Positions 16,780-25,156 of a stretch of DNA of 64,000 nt are shown here, piece after piece. The translations under genes and the position numbers were made by a program. The DNA is taken from the NCBI GenBank assembly GCA_033809515.1, contig JAPXLN010000003.1, positions 1 through 64,000 of the forward strand, read 5' to 3'. Position 1 is the first letter of the stretch. The number at the start of each line of letters is the position of its first letter. Origin of the DNA: JAPXLN01 sp033809515 (GTDB lineage Bacteria; Bacillota; Sulfobacillia; Fermentithermobacillales; Fermentithermobacillaceae). Below the pieces are notes generated by a model. That model was not told the DNA's origin, searched no databases, and was given only the letters and a program-made list of their open reading frames with translations.

Positions 16780-18221
16780 TTGCCAACACCTACCTTCACG
16801 TTTCTGAATCGTGAGGTTGCCGAACCATGTCCTACGTGGGCAGACTGGCCAGGTTCGCCCTTGCCGCAGTTGGCCAAACCCCATATGCGCCAATCATCAG
16901 CTCCTGCCACTGCATCGCAGGACCGCCAGAATTCATAGGTAATGCCTGTATAGTTGGCATTCTTAATCATGTCGCCTACGGAACCGTCCTTGATCTCGTA
17001 GGCTACCTCAGTTCCGAACTGGAAGTTCAGGCGCTTGTCGTCGATTGACCATGACTTGTTTGTCTCAAGGTAAATGCCGTCTTTTGTGTCCCTGATAATC
17101 TCGTCTCTGGTCCAGTTGCCGGGTTCCAGGTTGATGTTGGTCATGCGGATTATAGGAATACGGTTCCAGCCGGAAGCTCTCATAGCTCCGGTTGACCTCT
17201 GGCCGAGCTCGTGGGCCGTCTCCCTTGACGACAGGTAATTCTTGAAAATGCCCTTGTCCATAATGCAGGTTCTCTGGGCCGGAACCCCTTCGTCGTCAAA
17301 ACCAAAGGTCCCAAGACCTCCTGGAACAGTGGCATCGGCATAGATGGTCACATTATCAGAGCCATACCGGAAACTGCCTTGCTTTTCGGGCGTAAGGAAA
17401 CTGGTGCCGGCGTAGCTGGCTTCTTGCCCGAATACCCGGTCCAGTTCTATGGGATGCCCGCAGGATTCGTGAATCTGCAGAGTCATCTGGGAGCCGTCAA
17501 TAACGACGGTGGTAGACTCCTGAGGACACTGCTTTGCCGAAAGGAGTGCCACAGACTCATCAGCAACTCTCTCGGCGTTCCCGGGAAGGTCCATCTCAAG
17601 GACAGCTTCGTAGCCACGCGACGACCAATCTCCTCCTGCAGAATTGGGATACGACCGTCGCTGAAGCTCACCCTGTCCCGCCGCCAAAGCGCTGATACCG
17701 GCGCCGGTCTCGGTCTTGACCTGTTCTATGTAGCTGCCTTCGGTGGAGGCAAACACTTTCTCCTCCCGAACCGCTACAATGCTCCCCTGAGCAACCCTAA
17801 CGCCTTTGTTTGCCCGCATGAGCCTGTCGGCATCCAAGAGGAGCTTGATTTGGTCTTCGGCCTTAACCGAGAAAGGATCGATGTCATACTTGGACTCCCA
17901 TCCTGCAACAACAGGCTCGAGAGGTGCCAGTTCCACGTCACGGTCTCTCTTTACCGTTGCCGAAGCCCGGGCTATGGCCACGGCCTCAGCGGTCACTCTC
18001 TCGATCTCACCCTCAGTTACCATGGAACTTGATGAGAAGCCCCAAGCCCCGTCCAGAAGAACCCTAACACCGAATCCCTTGTTACGAGTAGAGCTCATGG
18101 AATCAACGTTGCCGTTTCTGGTACGAACCGCCTCTTGCCTGCCGTCAACCACACGGATATCCGCGTAGGAAGCACCAAGACTTCTGGCCTTGTCCAGAGC
18201 TTTTCTCGTCAGGTCCTTCAA
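16770..18221 (-). CDS. tldD: TldD-type zinc metalloprotease (copy 1)
   Basis: This is the catalytic subunit of the TldD/TldE protease. The zinc motif HESCGH (HExxxH) is at residues 251–256 in LQIHESCGHPIELDRVFGQEASYAGTSF (two adjoining blocks). FDDEGVPAQR and the C-terminal SGSVGDMIKNA-like region follow. It has 483 residues, the usual length. The start is a TTG at 18221 with GGAGGTG seven bases upstream. It overlaps tldE by ten bases, so the subunits are probably made together. The gene is divergent from the XPB helicase gene, about 200 bases away. Confidence 0.92.
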   Translation of the reverse strand: MKDLTRKALDKARSLGASYADIRVVDGRQEAVRTRNGNVDSMSSTRNKGFGVRVLLDGAWGFSSSSMVTEGEIERVTAEAVAIARASATVKRDRDVELAPLEPVVAGWESKYDIDPFSVKAEDQIKLLLDADRLMRANKGVRVAQGSIVAVREEKVFASTEGSYIEQVKTETGAGISALAAGQGELQRRSYPNSAGGDWSSRGYEAVLEMDLPGNAERVADESVALLSAKQCPQESTTVVIDGSQMTLQIHESCGHPIELDRVFGQEASYAGTSFLTPEKQGSFRYGSDNVTIYADATVPGGLGTFGFDDEGVPAQRTCIMDKGIFKNYLSSRETAHELGQRSTGAMRASGWNRIPIIRMTNINLEPGNWTRDEIIRDTKDGIYLETNKSWSIDDKRLNFQFGTEVAYEIKDGSVGDMIKNANYTGITYEFWRSCDAVAGADDWRIWGLANCGKGEPGQSAHVGHGSATSRFRNVKVGVGKWQ

Positions 18222-18417
18222 AGTTACCCACCTCCTGATTTAAGAATGGTTTGCCAGTTACTAATTCTACACTTACACCTGGTTTCCTTTTTCGGACGGC
18301 GAATTGTTCGCAAGACGAAGGAAATGGCCCGGAGCAGGATTTGCCGCAGAGATCTCGAACTAACGTACTTAGGAGGCGTAGACCCTGGAGGTTCATACTG
18401 CAAAGGGAGGTGACCAT

Positions 18418-20139
18418 GTGCCGCAACATAGACCGGCCGTAGTGCAAAGCGACGGAACCATACTTTTGGAGGTGGACAATCCGGACTATGAGTCCGCCAG
18501 AGACAGCCTTATGCGCTTTTCAGATCTGGTGAAAAGCCCCGAATACATTCACACGTACAAGCTTTCCCCGCTGTCTCTGTGGAATGCTGCGGCCTGCGGA
18601 CTTACCCCGAAGGAAGTGGCCGAAAGCCTTCAAAAGTACTCCAAGTACCCGGTGCCCCAAAACATAACTACATACGTCAATGATACCATGGGCAAGTTTG
18701 GCCTCCTAAAACTCGTCAGTCAAAACGATGGCCTTGTGCTGAAATCCCAAGACCCACTGCTTTTTGAAGAGATCAAGCGTTCAGAGAAGATCCGGCCCTA
18801 CATCAAGGAAACCGCGTCTGATCTGTCACTGATTGTTCAGGACGAATTCCGCGGAAGGCTAAAACAAGCCCTTATTAAGATGGGCTACCCGTGCGAGGAT
18901 CTTGCAGGGTATGTTGCAGGCGACCCTCTCCCGATCCAGCTGAGAGAGTCTACCCTTCCCGGCAACCGTTTCTCACTTAGGCCCTACCAGGCTGCAGCCA
19001 GAGACGCGTTCTGGGCAGGCGGGCACGTTCACGGAGGCAGCGGCGTAGTGGTCTTGCCGTGCGGCGCAGGAAAAACCATAGTGGGAATGGCTGTCATGGA
19101 GCAAATATCGGCCAAAACCCTCATACTCACTACCAATGTGGTTGCTCTTCGCCAGTGGATGAACGAAATCTTTGACAAAACCAACCTCACGCCAGATACG
19201 GTCAAGGAGTACAGCGGCGAAAAGAAGGATGTAGGGCCTGTGACTGTATCAACTTACCAAATCCTTACCTACCGCTCCAGGAATGCAGACTCCGGCGACT
19301 ACCCCCACTTTGGTCTTTTCAACCAAGAGAATTGGGGCCTTATTATCTACGACGAAGTCCACTTGCTTCCCGCCCCGGTCTTCAGAATAACTGCAGACCT
19401 TCAAGCTCGAAGGCGCCTGGGGTTGACAGCTACCCTTGTACGTGAAGACGGCCGTGAAGATGAGGTCTTTAGTTTGATAGGTCCCAAGAGATTCGACAAA
19501 CCATGGAAGGAGCTTGAATCTCAGAACTGGATTGCCCAGGCCCATTGCTATGAGGTGCGGACAGACCTGGACCAGGACGACCGGATGTCCTATGCCCTTG
19601 CTCCGGAGCGAGATAAGTACAGAGTAGCTGCTACTAACCCTCGCAAGGCTGAGTTGGTGAAAAGACTGCTGAAGTTTCACCGGGACGACCAGGTGCTTGT
19701 CATAGGTCAGTACCTGGACCAACTCTCGGAAGTAGCAGAGATGCTCGAGACACCTCTCCTTTGCGGCCATACTCCGCATGCAGAACGGGAACGCTTATAC
19801 GAGCGATTCAGGCAAGGTGACCTAAAGGTTCTGGTCGTGTCTAAGGTGGCCAACTTCGCCGTGGATCTTCCTGATGCCAATGTGGCAATTCAGATATCAG
19901 GCACCTTCGGCTCCAGACAAGAGGAGGCCCAGCGCCTTGGAAGGCTCCTCAGACCAAAACCGCAGGGAGGATGCGCCATTTTCTACACTCTTGTGACCCG
20001 GAACACCAAAGACCAGGAGTTTGCGCAAAAGAGACAGCTTTTCCTGACAGAACAAGGCTACAAGTATACCATTTGCGAACCTGAGGCACTTGTCCAGATA
20101 TTGAGACACGGGGAGGCCTTGCCACATGAATCTCCTTGA
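18418..20139 (+). CDS. Bacterial XPB/Rad25-type DNA repair helicase
   Basis: This superfamily 2 3'-to-5' DNA helicase is of the type shared with eukaryotic TFIIH XPB and archaeal/actinobacterial homologues. Residues ~30–165 form the accessory domain. The helicase core has Walker A LPCGAGKT (213–220), DEVH (312–315), TAT and the XPB-specific RED motif (VREDGRED, 342–348). It continues with the second RecA domain, VVSKVANFAVDLPDA and QRLGRLLRP. The start is GTG at 18418, 5 bases behind AGGGAGGTG; an overlapping ATG at 18416 yields only eight codons. The stop overlaps the next gene by 14 bases. It probably acts in DNA repair; its bacterial partners are not well known. Confidence 0.9.
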   Translation: MPQHRPAVVQSDGTILLEVDNPDYESARDSLMRFSDLVKSPEYIHTYKLSPLSLWNAAACGLTPKEVAESLQKYSKYPVPQNITTYVNDTMGKFGLLKLVSQNDGLVLKSQDPLLFEEIKRSEKIRPYIKETASDLSLIVQDEFRGRLKQALIKMGYPCEDLAGYVAGDPLPIQLRESTLPGNRFSLRPYQAAARDAFWAGGHVHGGSGVVVLPCGAGKTIVGMAVMEQISAKTLILTTNVVALRQWMNEIFDKTNLTPDTVKEYSGEKKDVGPVTVSTYQILTYRSRNADSGDYPHFGLFNQENWGLIIYDEVHLLPAPVFRITADLQARRRLGLTATLVREDGREDEVFSLIGPKRFDKPWKELESQNWIAQAHCYEVRTDLDQDDRMSYALAPERDKYRVAATNPRKAELVKRLLKFHRDDQVLVIGQYLDQLSEVAEMLETPLLCGHTPHAERERLYERFRQGDLKVLVVSKVANFAVDLPDANVAIQISGTFGSRQEEAQRLGRLLRPKPQGGCAIFYTLVTRNTKDQEFAQKRQLFLTEQGYKYTICEPEALVQILRHGEALPHESP

Positions 20140-21697
20140 TGCTCTGCTGACGACATCCCGGGAAAGACTCGGGTCAATCGCGTTTTTCTACGGAATCTCC
20201 GACGCTAGACAGAACGAGTCATCTTTGGCAGAAGCTATCGCTTCGCACCTGCTGGTTCCGGCTCACGCTATGGTAGCTATAAGAGGCCTCAGTGACGAGG
20301 AAACCATTGCCCTAAGGCTCATCACTCTTTCTTCAGGTGGGTCCGGCGTTGTGGTTGAGCAATGTCACCGCAAGCTGAACCAGTTATCCAGGAAGTGGCG
20401 ACGAAACGCATCGAAAGTCGTAGAAGTGCTGCTGGCAAGGGGATTGGTTTTCATCAGGCGAGAAGATTACAGGCACATTTACTTTGTTCCTGAGGATCTA
20501 CGTAGTATTCTTTGCGGGTCATTCTTATCTGAACTCTACGCCGGTGCAGCAGTTGAGGAGGCCAAGTGGCCCCCCCGGCAAGGTACTGACTTTGCCGCTC
20601 CTCTACGCCATCTTTGTCTTATGCTCTCCTACATTCGCAAAAACGAAGTGCGCCTTACGCAATCGGGAACGATTTTCAGGAAGGCCCAAAATGACCTTTC
20701 AGCGCTTCTAGACGAAGAGGAACAAGACGCTTCCGAAGCTCTTTCAGGCATACGGTACTCACCCAGGTTAGCGCTTCTCATCTACTTCGCCAAGACAAAT
20801 GGCTTGGTAGAAGAGCGGGACGGTATGCTTCACCTCGGACGGAGCATAGAGAGTTGGATGGAGAAGTCCTATTCCCACTGGCGAGAAGAGCTTTTTGACT
20901 ACTGGAAGCGAACCTTCGTTGCTCAGGACCCGGAACTCCTGACCCTTCTTTGGATCATCAGATACTCTCCTGACAATCTGGTGATGTCCATGAGACGTCT
21001 TCTAGATCAAATGGAAACCCTGTCCACAAGCCATTCCACTCAGGGACTCAGTGCCAGGGCCGAACGCAATCTCATAGGTTCTCTGGAGTACTTCGGCGTC
21101 TTGGAAACGGCGTCCACTGCCAGCGACCTGTTGATCAGGGTCACATCTCTAGGCCACAGACTGCTTGAATCATCATCTTTGGACGAGCAGCCTTTCGAAA
21201 AGCATGTCTACGTGCAATCTAATTTTGAGGTGCTGGTGCCGTGCACGGTGGAGCCGCGAATCCTCTGGAAGATAGAATCCTTTGCGGACCTCGTAAAACC
21301 TGACCAAATGATGGTATACAAGATCTCACGAGGCTCAGTTTACCGGAGCTTCCTGTATTCCTATACGCCCCAGATGATCCTACACTTCCTGGAGACTCAT
21401 TCCAAGATACCTGTGGCCCAAAACGTATCATACTCAGTGTCTCAATGGGCCATGTCCTTCGGACGCATAGAATTCGAAGAAGTTATACTGATTAAGTGTG
21501 ATTCTGAAGAGCTGGCAGATGAGCTCATGCTTTCGCCGAAGATTCGTCCGCATCTCAAAGAACGCATAGGACCCTCTTGTCTGGTGGTAAAGCCGGGAGC
21601 GTACGAACAGCTGGTATCCATACTTTCTGATGAAGGGTACATGCCCAAAGTCTCCTCTGCCTTTGGGTTGACTCCGCAACCGGCCCAAACTCCGTAG
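20126..21697 (+). CDS. Helicase-associated (Helicase_C_3/XPB-like domain) protein, XPB partner
   Basis: The gene encodes 523 residues without Walker motifs. Its C-terminal part (about 380–515) repeats the accessory domain found at the N-terminus of the upstream XPB: YKISRGSVYRSF versus YKLSPLSLWNAA, IPVAQNVSYSVS versus YPVPQNITTYVN, and KIRPHLKE versus KIRPYIKE. The N-terminal half is helical, with winged-helix-like stretches. Families of this type are encoded next to XPB in Actinobacteria. The 14-base overlap suggests translational coupling and a complex with the helicase. The gene converges on rseC with only nine bases between stops, and no terminator is visible there. Confidence 0.75.
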   Translation: MNLLDALLTTSRERLGSIAFFYGISDARQNESSLAEAIASHLLVPAHAMVAIRGLSDEETIALRLITLSSGGSGVVVEQCHRKLNQLSRKWRRNASKVVEVLLARGLVFIRREDYRHIYFVPEDLRSILCGSFLSELYAGAAVEEAKWPPRQGTDFAAPLRHLCLMLSYIRKNEVRLTQSGTIFRKAQNDLSALLDEEEQDASEALSGIRYSPRLALLIYFAKTNGLVEERDGMLHLGRSIESWMEKSYSHWREELFDYWKRTFVAQDPELLTLLWIIRYSPDNLVMSMRRLLDQMETLSTSHSTQGLSARAERNLIGSLEYFGVLETASTASDLLIRVTSLGHRLLESSSLDEQPFEKHVYVQSNFEVLVPCTVEPRILWKIESFADLVKPDQMMVYKISRGSVYRSFLYSYTPQMILHFLETHSKIPVAQNVSYSVSQWAMSFGRIEFEEVILIKCDSEELADELMLSPKIRPHLKERIGPSCLVVKPGAYEQLVSILSDEGYMPKVSSAFGLTPQPAQTP

Positions 21698-21706
21698 AAG
21701 CGGCCT

Positions 21707-22147
21707 TTACCAGGGTTCCTGTTCGCTAATAGCTCGAGCAAGGGGCAGGTAACGACCGGACTTTCGTGACGCTGTGTCGTAGCCATGAAGCCAGATGTAC
21801 CAAAGAAAAAGACCTGCTCCAGCGCCTATCACACCCCATAGACCTCCGGAACCGATCTTGCTGCCCAGGAGAAAGCCTGCCCCGTATCCCACACCCAGAG
21901 ACAACACCGGCATTATATATACAACTGATACCGCCCTCAGGAAATCATCTGCCGGCATCTCAAGCTCAACCAGATCCCCCGGCTCGACAGGACCAACAGG
22001 AACAGCTTCAACTGTTATGCTGTCATCGCGGCTAAATGAGATTCTGGCATGAGAACAACGGGTACACCCGCGGCAGGCACCGGTCCGCTTGACTGACACG
22101 ATCACCCGGCCTTCTTGAACAGCCACTGCTATGCCCGTTTCTTTCAC
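21707..22147 (-). CDS. rseC: RseC/MucC-like SoxR-reducing system protein
   Basis: This 146-residue membrane protein has an N-terminal cytoplasmic domain carrying a cysteine cluster (ACRGCTRCSH, residues ~24–33), a short β-domain (VEPGDLVELEMP) and two transmembrane helices (about 70–92 and 96–116). RseC proteins work with Rsx/Rnf-type membrane electron-transfer complexes. The rnf genes are at the other end of the same minus-strand run (31–37 kb), which fits that role. It is the last gene of the run, beyond rodA. Function in this organism is inferred. Confidence 0.75.
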   Translation of the reverse strand: MKETGIAVAVQEGRVIVSVKRTGACRGCTRCSHARISFSRDDSITVEAVPVGPVEPGDLVELEMPADDFLRAVSVVYIMPVLSLGVGYGAGFLLGSKIGSGGLWGVIGAGAGLFLWYIWLHGYDTASRKSGRYLPLARAISEQEPW

Positions 22148-22177
22148 GCCAGACCCCCATGCGGTTGTTTACCAGCT

Positions 22178-23332
22178 CTAAAACAGTATCTTATGCCGCT
22201 GCCAGCCGACATTAAGCACCAGACCCACAGCAAATGAGTCTGCCAGAATAGCATTCCCCCCGTAGCTGAGAAACGGCAAGGGCACCCCTGTCACCGGCAT
22301 AATACCCATAGTCATCCCAAGGTTAACCAATACATGAAAAAGGAGCATAGTCAAGACTCCGCCGGCCACAATAGTCCCCCTGCGGTCAGCTGCGGATACT
22401 GCCGCAGTCAAGCACCGGAACAAGACTACCAGGTAGATGCCAAGAACCAGCAGTGTCTTGATAAACCCCAGCTCTTCTCCGACTACCGAAAAGATGAAAT
22501 CCGTGTGTTGGAATGGAATAAAATCCAGCCTGTTCTGAGTGCCCTGGCGCAGCCCCTTCCCCCACAGCGTACCCGAACCTATGGCAATCCGGGATTGCAG
22601 AACCTGGTAGCCTGTTCCCAGCGGATCATCATGAGGCTTCACCAGAGTTACCATCCTATCGATCCAGTGCTGCTCGATAGGAAGGGGCAAACCTGCATAC
22701 AAGTGTAAGACTATGACCAGAGCAACCAAAGCCACAGCAGTCAAACCCAGTCCCAGTATCCTCCCGCCGGAGGCGCCACTGAAGTACAAAGCCCCGGTTG
22801 CCGTCACAATAAGGATAAGGGCTGAGCCCAGGTCAGGCTGCCTCGCTATCAACAAGGCCGGAACCAGGATCCACCCGTAAAACAAAGCGAATTCCCAGAG
22901 GCTGTCCGGAGGATCCGGCGAGCGCGTGAGCAACCAGGCAGACAGCAGGATTACTGTTACCTTGATCATCTCTGAAGGCTGCAGATCAAAAAAACCCAAT
23001 GCTATCCACCGCCGCGCTCCGTTTACCTCCTTGCCCACAACGGCAGTCACAATCAAGAGGACAATGTTCAGTGCATACAAGAACGGAGACAGGTTCACCA
23101 GGTCTCCGTAATTAACGAAAGCTCCCAGACAGAGAGCGCATACAGAAAGAAGCAACCACGTAACTTGACGCCTGGCAAAATAGTGATCGCTGCCGGAGTG
23201 GGTGGCACTGTCGATCAACGGTATCGACAAAGCGCCCAGCAACAGAACGCAGCAAAGCAGCATCCAGTCTATGCGCCTGACTATTCGCCTTTCAATTCGT
23301 ACGCTGGGCAGTTCGATCGTCGGTACGTGCAC
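22178..23332 (-). CDS. rodA: Rod shape-determining protein RodA (SEDS glycosyltransferase)
   Basis: RodA polymerises lipid II for lateral wall synthesis together with the class B enzyme PBP2. The frame of 384 residues has about ten membrane helices and SEDS signatures: GARRWIALGFFDLQPSEMIKV (two adjoining blocks, near residue 105), RQPDLGSALILI (~165), FIFSVVGEELGFI (~275) and GVPLPFLSYGGNAIL near the end. Length is typical. The start is GTG at 23332 inside the minE end (41-base overlap); no ATG is available before the first helix. PBP2 (mrdA), mreBCD and minCDE lie upstream in the same direction. Confidence 0.92.
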   Translation of the reverse strand: MHVPTIELPSVRIERRIVRRIDWMLLCCVLLLGALSIPLIDSATHSGSDHYFARRQVTWLLLSVCALCLGAFVNYGDLVNLSPFLYALNIVLLIVTAVVGKEVNGARRWIALGFFDLQPSEMIKVTVILLSAWLLTRSPDPPDSLWEFALFYGWILVPALLIARQPDLGSALILIVTATGALYFSGASGGRILGLGLTAVALVALVIVLHLYAGLPLPIEQHWIDRMVTLVKPHDDPLGTGYQVLQSRIAIGSGTLWGKGLRQGTQNRLDFIPFQHTDFIFSVVGEELGFIKTLLVLGIYLVVLFRCLTAAVSAADRRGTIVAGGVLTMLLFHVLVNLGMTMGIMPVTGVPLPFLSYGGNAILADSFAVGLVLNVGWQRHKILF

Positions 23333-23579
23333 CCCTTCTGACTGCTATTATCGGAATATTGGCCACCAACGCCTTATTTCTGTCGAACTCCTTCCATGAG
23401 AACTCTATCCCCGGTTTGTCTATCTCAACATACTTTGAAATGGCCGCGATTACATCATCTTTCATTCGCTCCATTGTATGGGGGGCAAGGGATATCCTGT
23501 CTTGCATTAAGACAACGCGCAACCTGTCTTTGGCTGTTTCCTTGGACTTTTCTCTCCTGCCAAACCAGTTAAACAACAT
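23292..23579 (-). CDS. minE: Cell division topological specificity factor MinE
   Basis: MinE displaces MinD-ATP from the membrane and drives the pole-to-pole oscillation that places the division site. The 95 residues contain the N-terminal membrane-targeting FNWFGRREKS, the anti-MinCD segment AKDRLRVVLMQDRISLAPHTM and a β-rich dimerisation domain (IPIIAVRRG). It directly follows minD (nine bases). A MinE-type Min system is found in Gram-negatives and some Clostridia, whereas Bacillus uses DivIVA/MinJ. Confidence 0.93.
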   Translation of the reverse strand: MLFNWFGRREKSKETAKDRLRVVLMQDRISLAPHTMERMKDDVIAAISKYVEIDKPGIEFSWKEFDRNKALVANIPIIAVRRGARTDDRTAQRTN

Positions 23580-23588
23580 GACCCCCCC

Positions 23589-24398
23589 TTAATCGGGCAT
23601 GACAAGCTTTTTCAGTCGTTCCCACAAGCTTTTCTTCTCGGCCAGGTCCATGAACGGGACCTGTTCTCCCTTTACTCTTCTGGCGATGTTTCTGAACGCC
23701 TGACCTGCCCTTGATGATTCAGCCAAACATGCGGGTTCGCCCCGGTTTGTTGAAACAACTATGTAGTCATCCTCCGGTACCACTCCCAGGAGATCGATTG
23801 CAAGGATATCAATGATATCAGGTATGTCCATCATGTCTCCCCGTGCAACCATTCCTGGCTTCAGTCTGTTAACTATGAGTTCTGGTTTGTTGAACCCTGA
23901 AGCCTCGAGAAGCCCGGTTATCCTGTCGGCGTCTCTCACTGCCGATACTTCCGCCGTTGTGACGATTATGGCTCTGTCTGCACCGGCAATCGCGTTCTTG
24001 AAGCCTTGTTCAATTCCCGCAGGACAGTCAACCAAAATGTAGTCATGTTCTTCTTTGAGTCCTGACATTAGCTCTTGCATCTGCTCGGGATTCACAGCCG
24101 TCTTGTCCTTGGTCTGAGCTGCCGGCAGAAGGAACAAACCATCCATACGCTTGTCCTTGATCAGAGCTTGCCTGAGCCTGCAATAACCTTCTACTACATC
24201 CACTAGATCGTACACTATGCGGTTCTCCAACCCCATTACTACATCAAGGTTCCTGAGTCCGATGTCGGCATCTACCATGACAACCTTATGCCCCAGGCGT
24301 GCCAGGGCGACTCCCAGGTTTGCGCACGTGGTAGTTTTCCCGACGCCTCCCTTGCCTGAAGTGATCACTAGCGCTTCACTCAACGTTCTCCCTCCCAT
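23589..24398 (-). CDS. minD: Septum site-determining ATPase MinD
   Basis: MinD is a membrane-cycling ParA/MinD-family ATPase that recruits MinC. The deviant Walker A GKGGVGKTTTCANLG (about residues 15–29), switch regions DADIGLRNLD and VDCPAGIEQGF, and the C-terminal amphipathic membrane helix (SLWERLKKLVMPD) are visible. At 269 residues it has normal length. It overlaps the end of minC by 19 bases, and the gene order is minC–minD–minE. Confidence 0.96.
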   Translation of the reverse strand: MGGRTLSEALVITSGKGGVGKTTTCANLGVALARLGHKVVMVDADIGLRNLDVVMGLENRIVYDLVDVVEGYCRLRQALIKDKRMDGLFLLPAAQTKDKTAVNPEQMQELMSGLKEEHDYILVDCPAGIEQGFKNAIAGADRAIIVTTAEVSAVRDADRITGLLEASGFNKPELIVNRLKPGMVARGDMMDIPDIIDILAIDLLGVVPEDDYIVVSTNRGEPACLAESSRAGQAFRNIARRVKGEQVPFMDLAEKKSLWERLKKLVMPD

Positions 24399-25132
24399 CG
24401 AGTACCCTCAAGCGGCTCTATTACAATCATTCCATCTTTCAACCTGGCTACCTCGGGTTCCAGAACAGGGGAACCTTCCTCAGGAGAACGTCCGATTACA
24501 TCAGCTATACGAAGCTGCGTCGGCTCCAGCCTGAAGGCAACCACTGCAGCGCCCTCATCTCCCTGAGCCCCTGCCCGGGCCACGCCACGAAGGGTACCCA
24601 TGACCGCAATATCACCTGAAGCTTCCACTTCTGCTCCGGGATTGATGTCGCCTACCACTACAACGTTACCCGCGTAGGTTATCCTTTGGCCCGATCTCAG
24701 TGTGCCCTTGTGCAGCAAAGTGCCTCCCTGGGACCCCTTTCCGGGAGTCCCTGTACTCCCCCCGGCGGTTCTCAGCTCTCCACTGAAGCTGTCCCGCCGC
24801 CCCGGTTCTGTCTTCAACCTAAATTCCTCGTCCTTTCTTCGAATCTCACGTTTTCGCTTAGCTGTATCCGAAGGTTTCTTCTGGCTGTGAACCACTTTCT
24901 TCAACCGGAGGGCGCATGGTCGAGCCAGTATATCCTGTATCTCAAGGATCTGCTCTATTGAAAAGACAGCGTCACCGGTGTCCAGTACGACATCAGCTCC
25001 GTGAAAAAAGAACTCTGCCTTATGCAACCTTTCCTTGAGCTTGCTCTTAAGAACATCAAAATCCTGGGCACCGTTGAGAATAAGGTGCAGACCATCTTTC
25101 GTGCCTTTGAACACTACATCCTGATGTGACAT
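24380..25132 (-). CDS. minC: Septum site-determining protein MinC
   Basis: MinC inhibits FtsZ ring assembly away from midcell. The N-terminal domain (residues ~1–95; LHLILNGAQDFDVLKSKLKE, one block) is followed by a charged linker and the C-terminal right-handed β-helix with SGQRITYAGNVVVVGDINPG, GSGDIAVMGTL-like and VVAFRLEPTQLRIADVIGR. The length, 250 residues, is typical. It stands 24 bases after the PBP2 stop. Confidence 0.93.
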   Translation of the reverse strand: MSHQDVVFKGTKDGLHLILNGAQDFDVLKSKLKERLHKAEFFFHGADVVLDTGDAVFSIEQILEIQDILARPCALRLKKVVHSQKKPSDTAKRKREIRRKDEEFRLKTEPGRRDSFSGELRTAGGSTGTPGKGSQGGTLLHKGTLRSGQRITYAGNVVVVGDINPGAEVEASGDIAVMGTLRGVARAGAQGDEGAAVVAFRLEPTQLRIADVIGRSPEEGSPVLEPEVARLKDGMIVIEPLEGTRWEGER

Positions 25133-25156
25133 TAGAGCACCTCCAGGGGCATGCCC

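Noticed and set aside
15469..18221. The two tldD–tldE pairs as a recent duplication
   Set aside because: The proteins share motifs but differ widely along their length, so an old divergence or separate acquisition is more likely.
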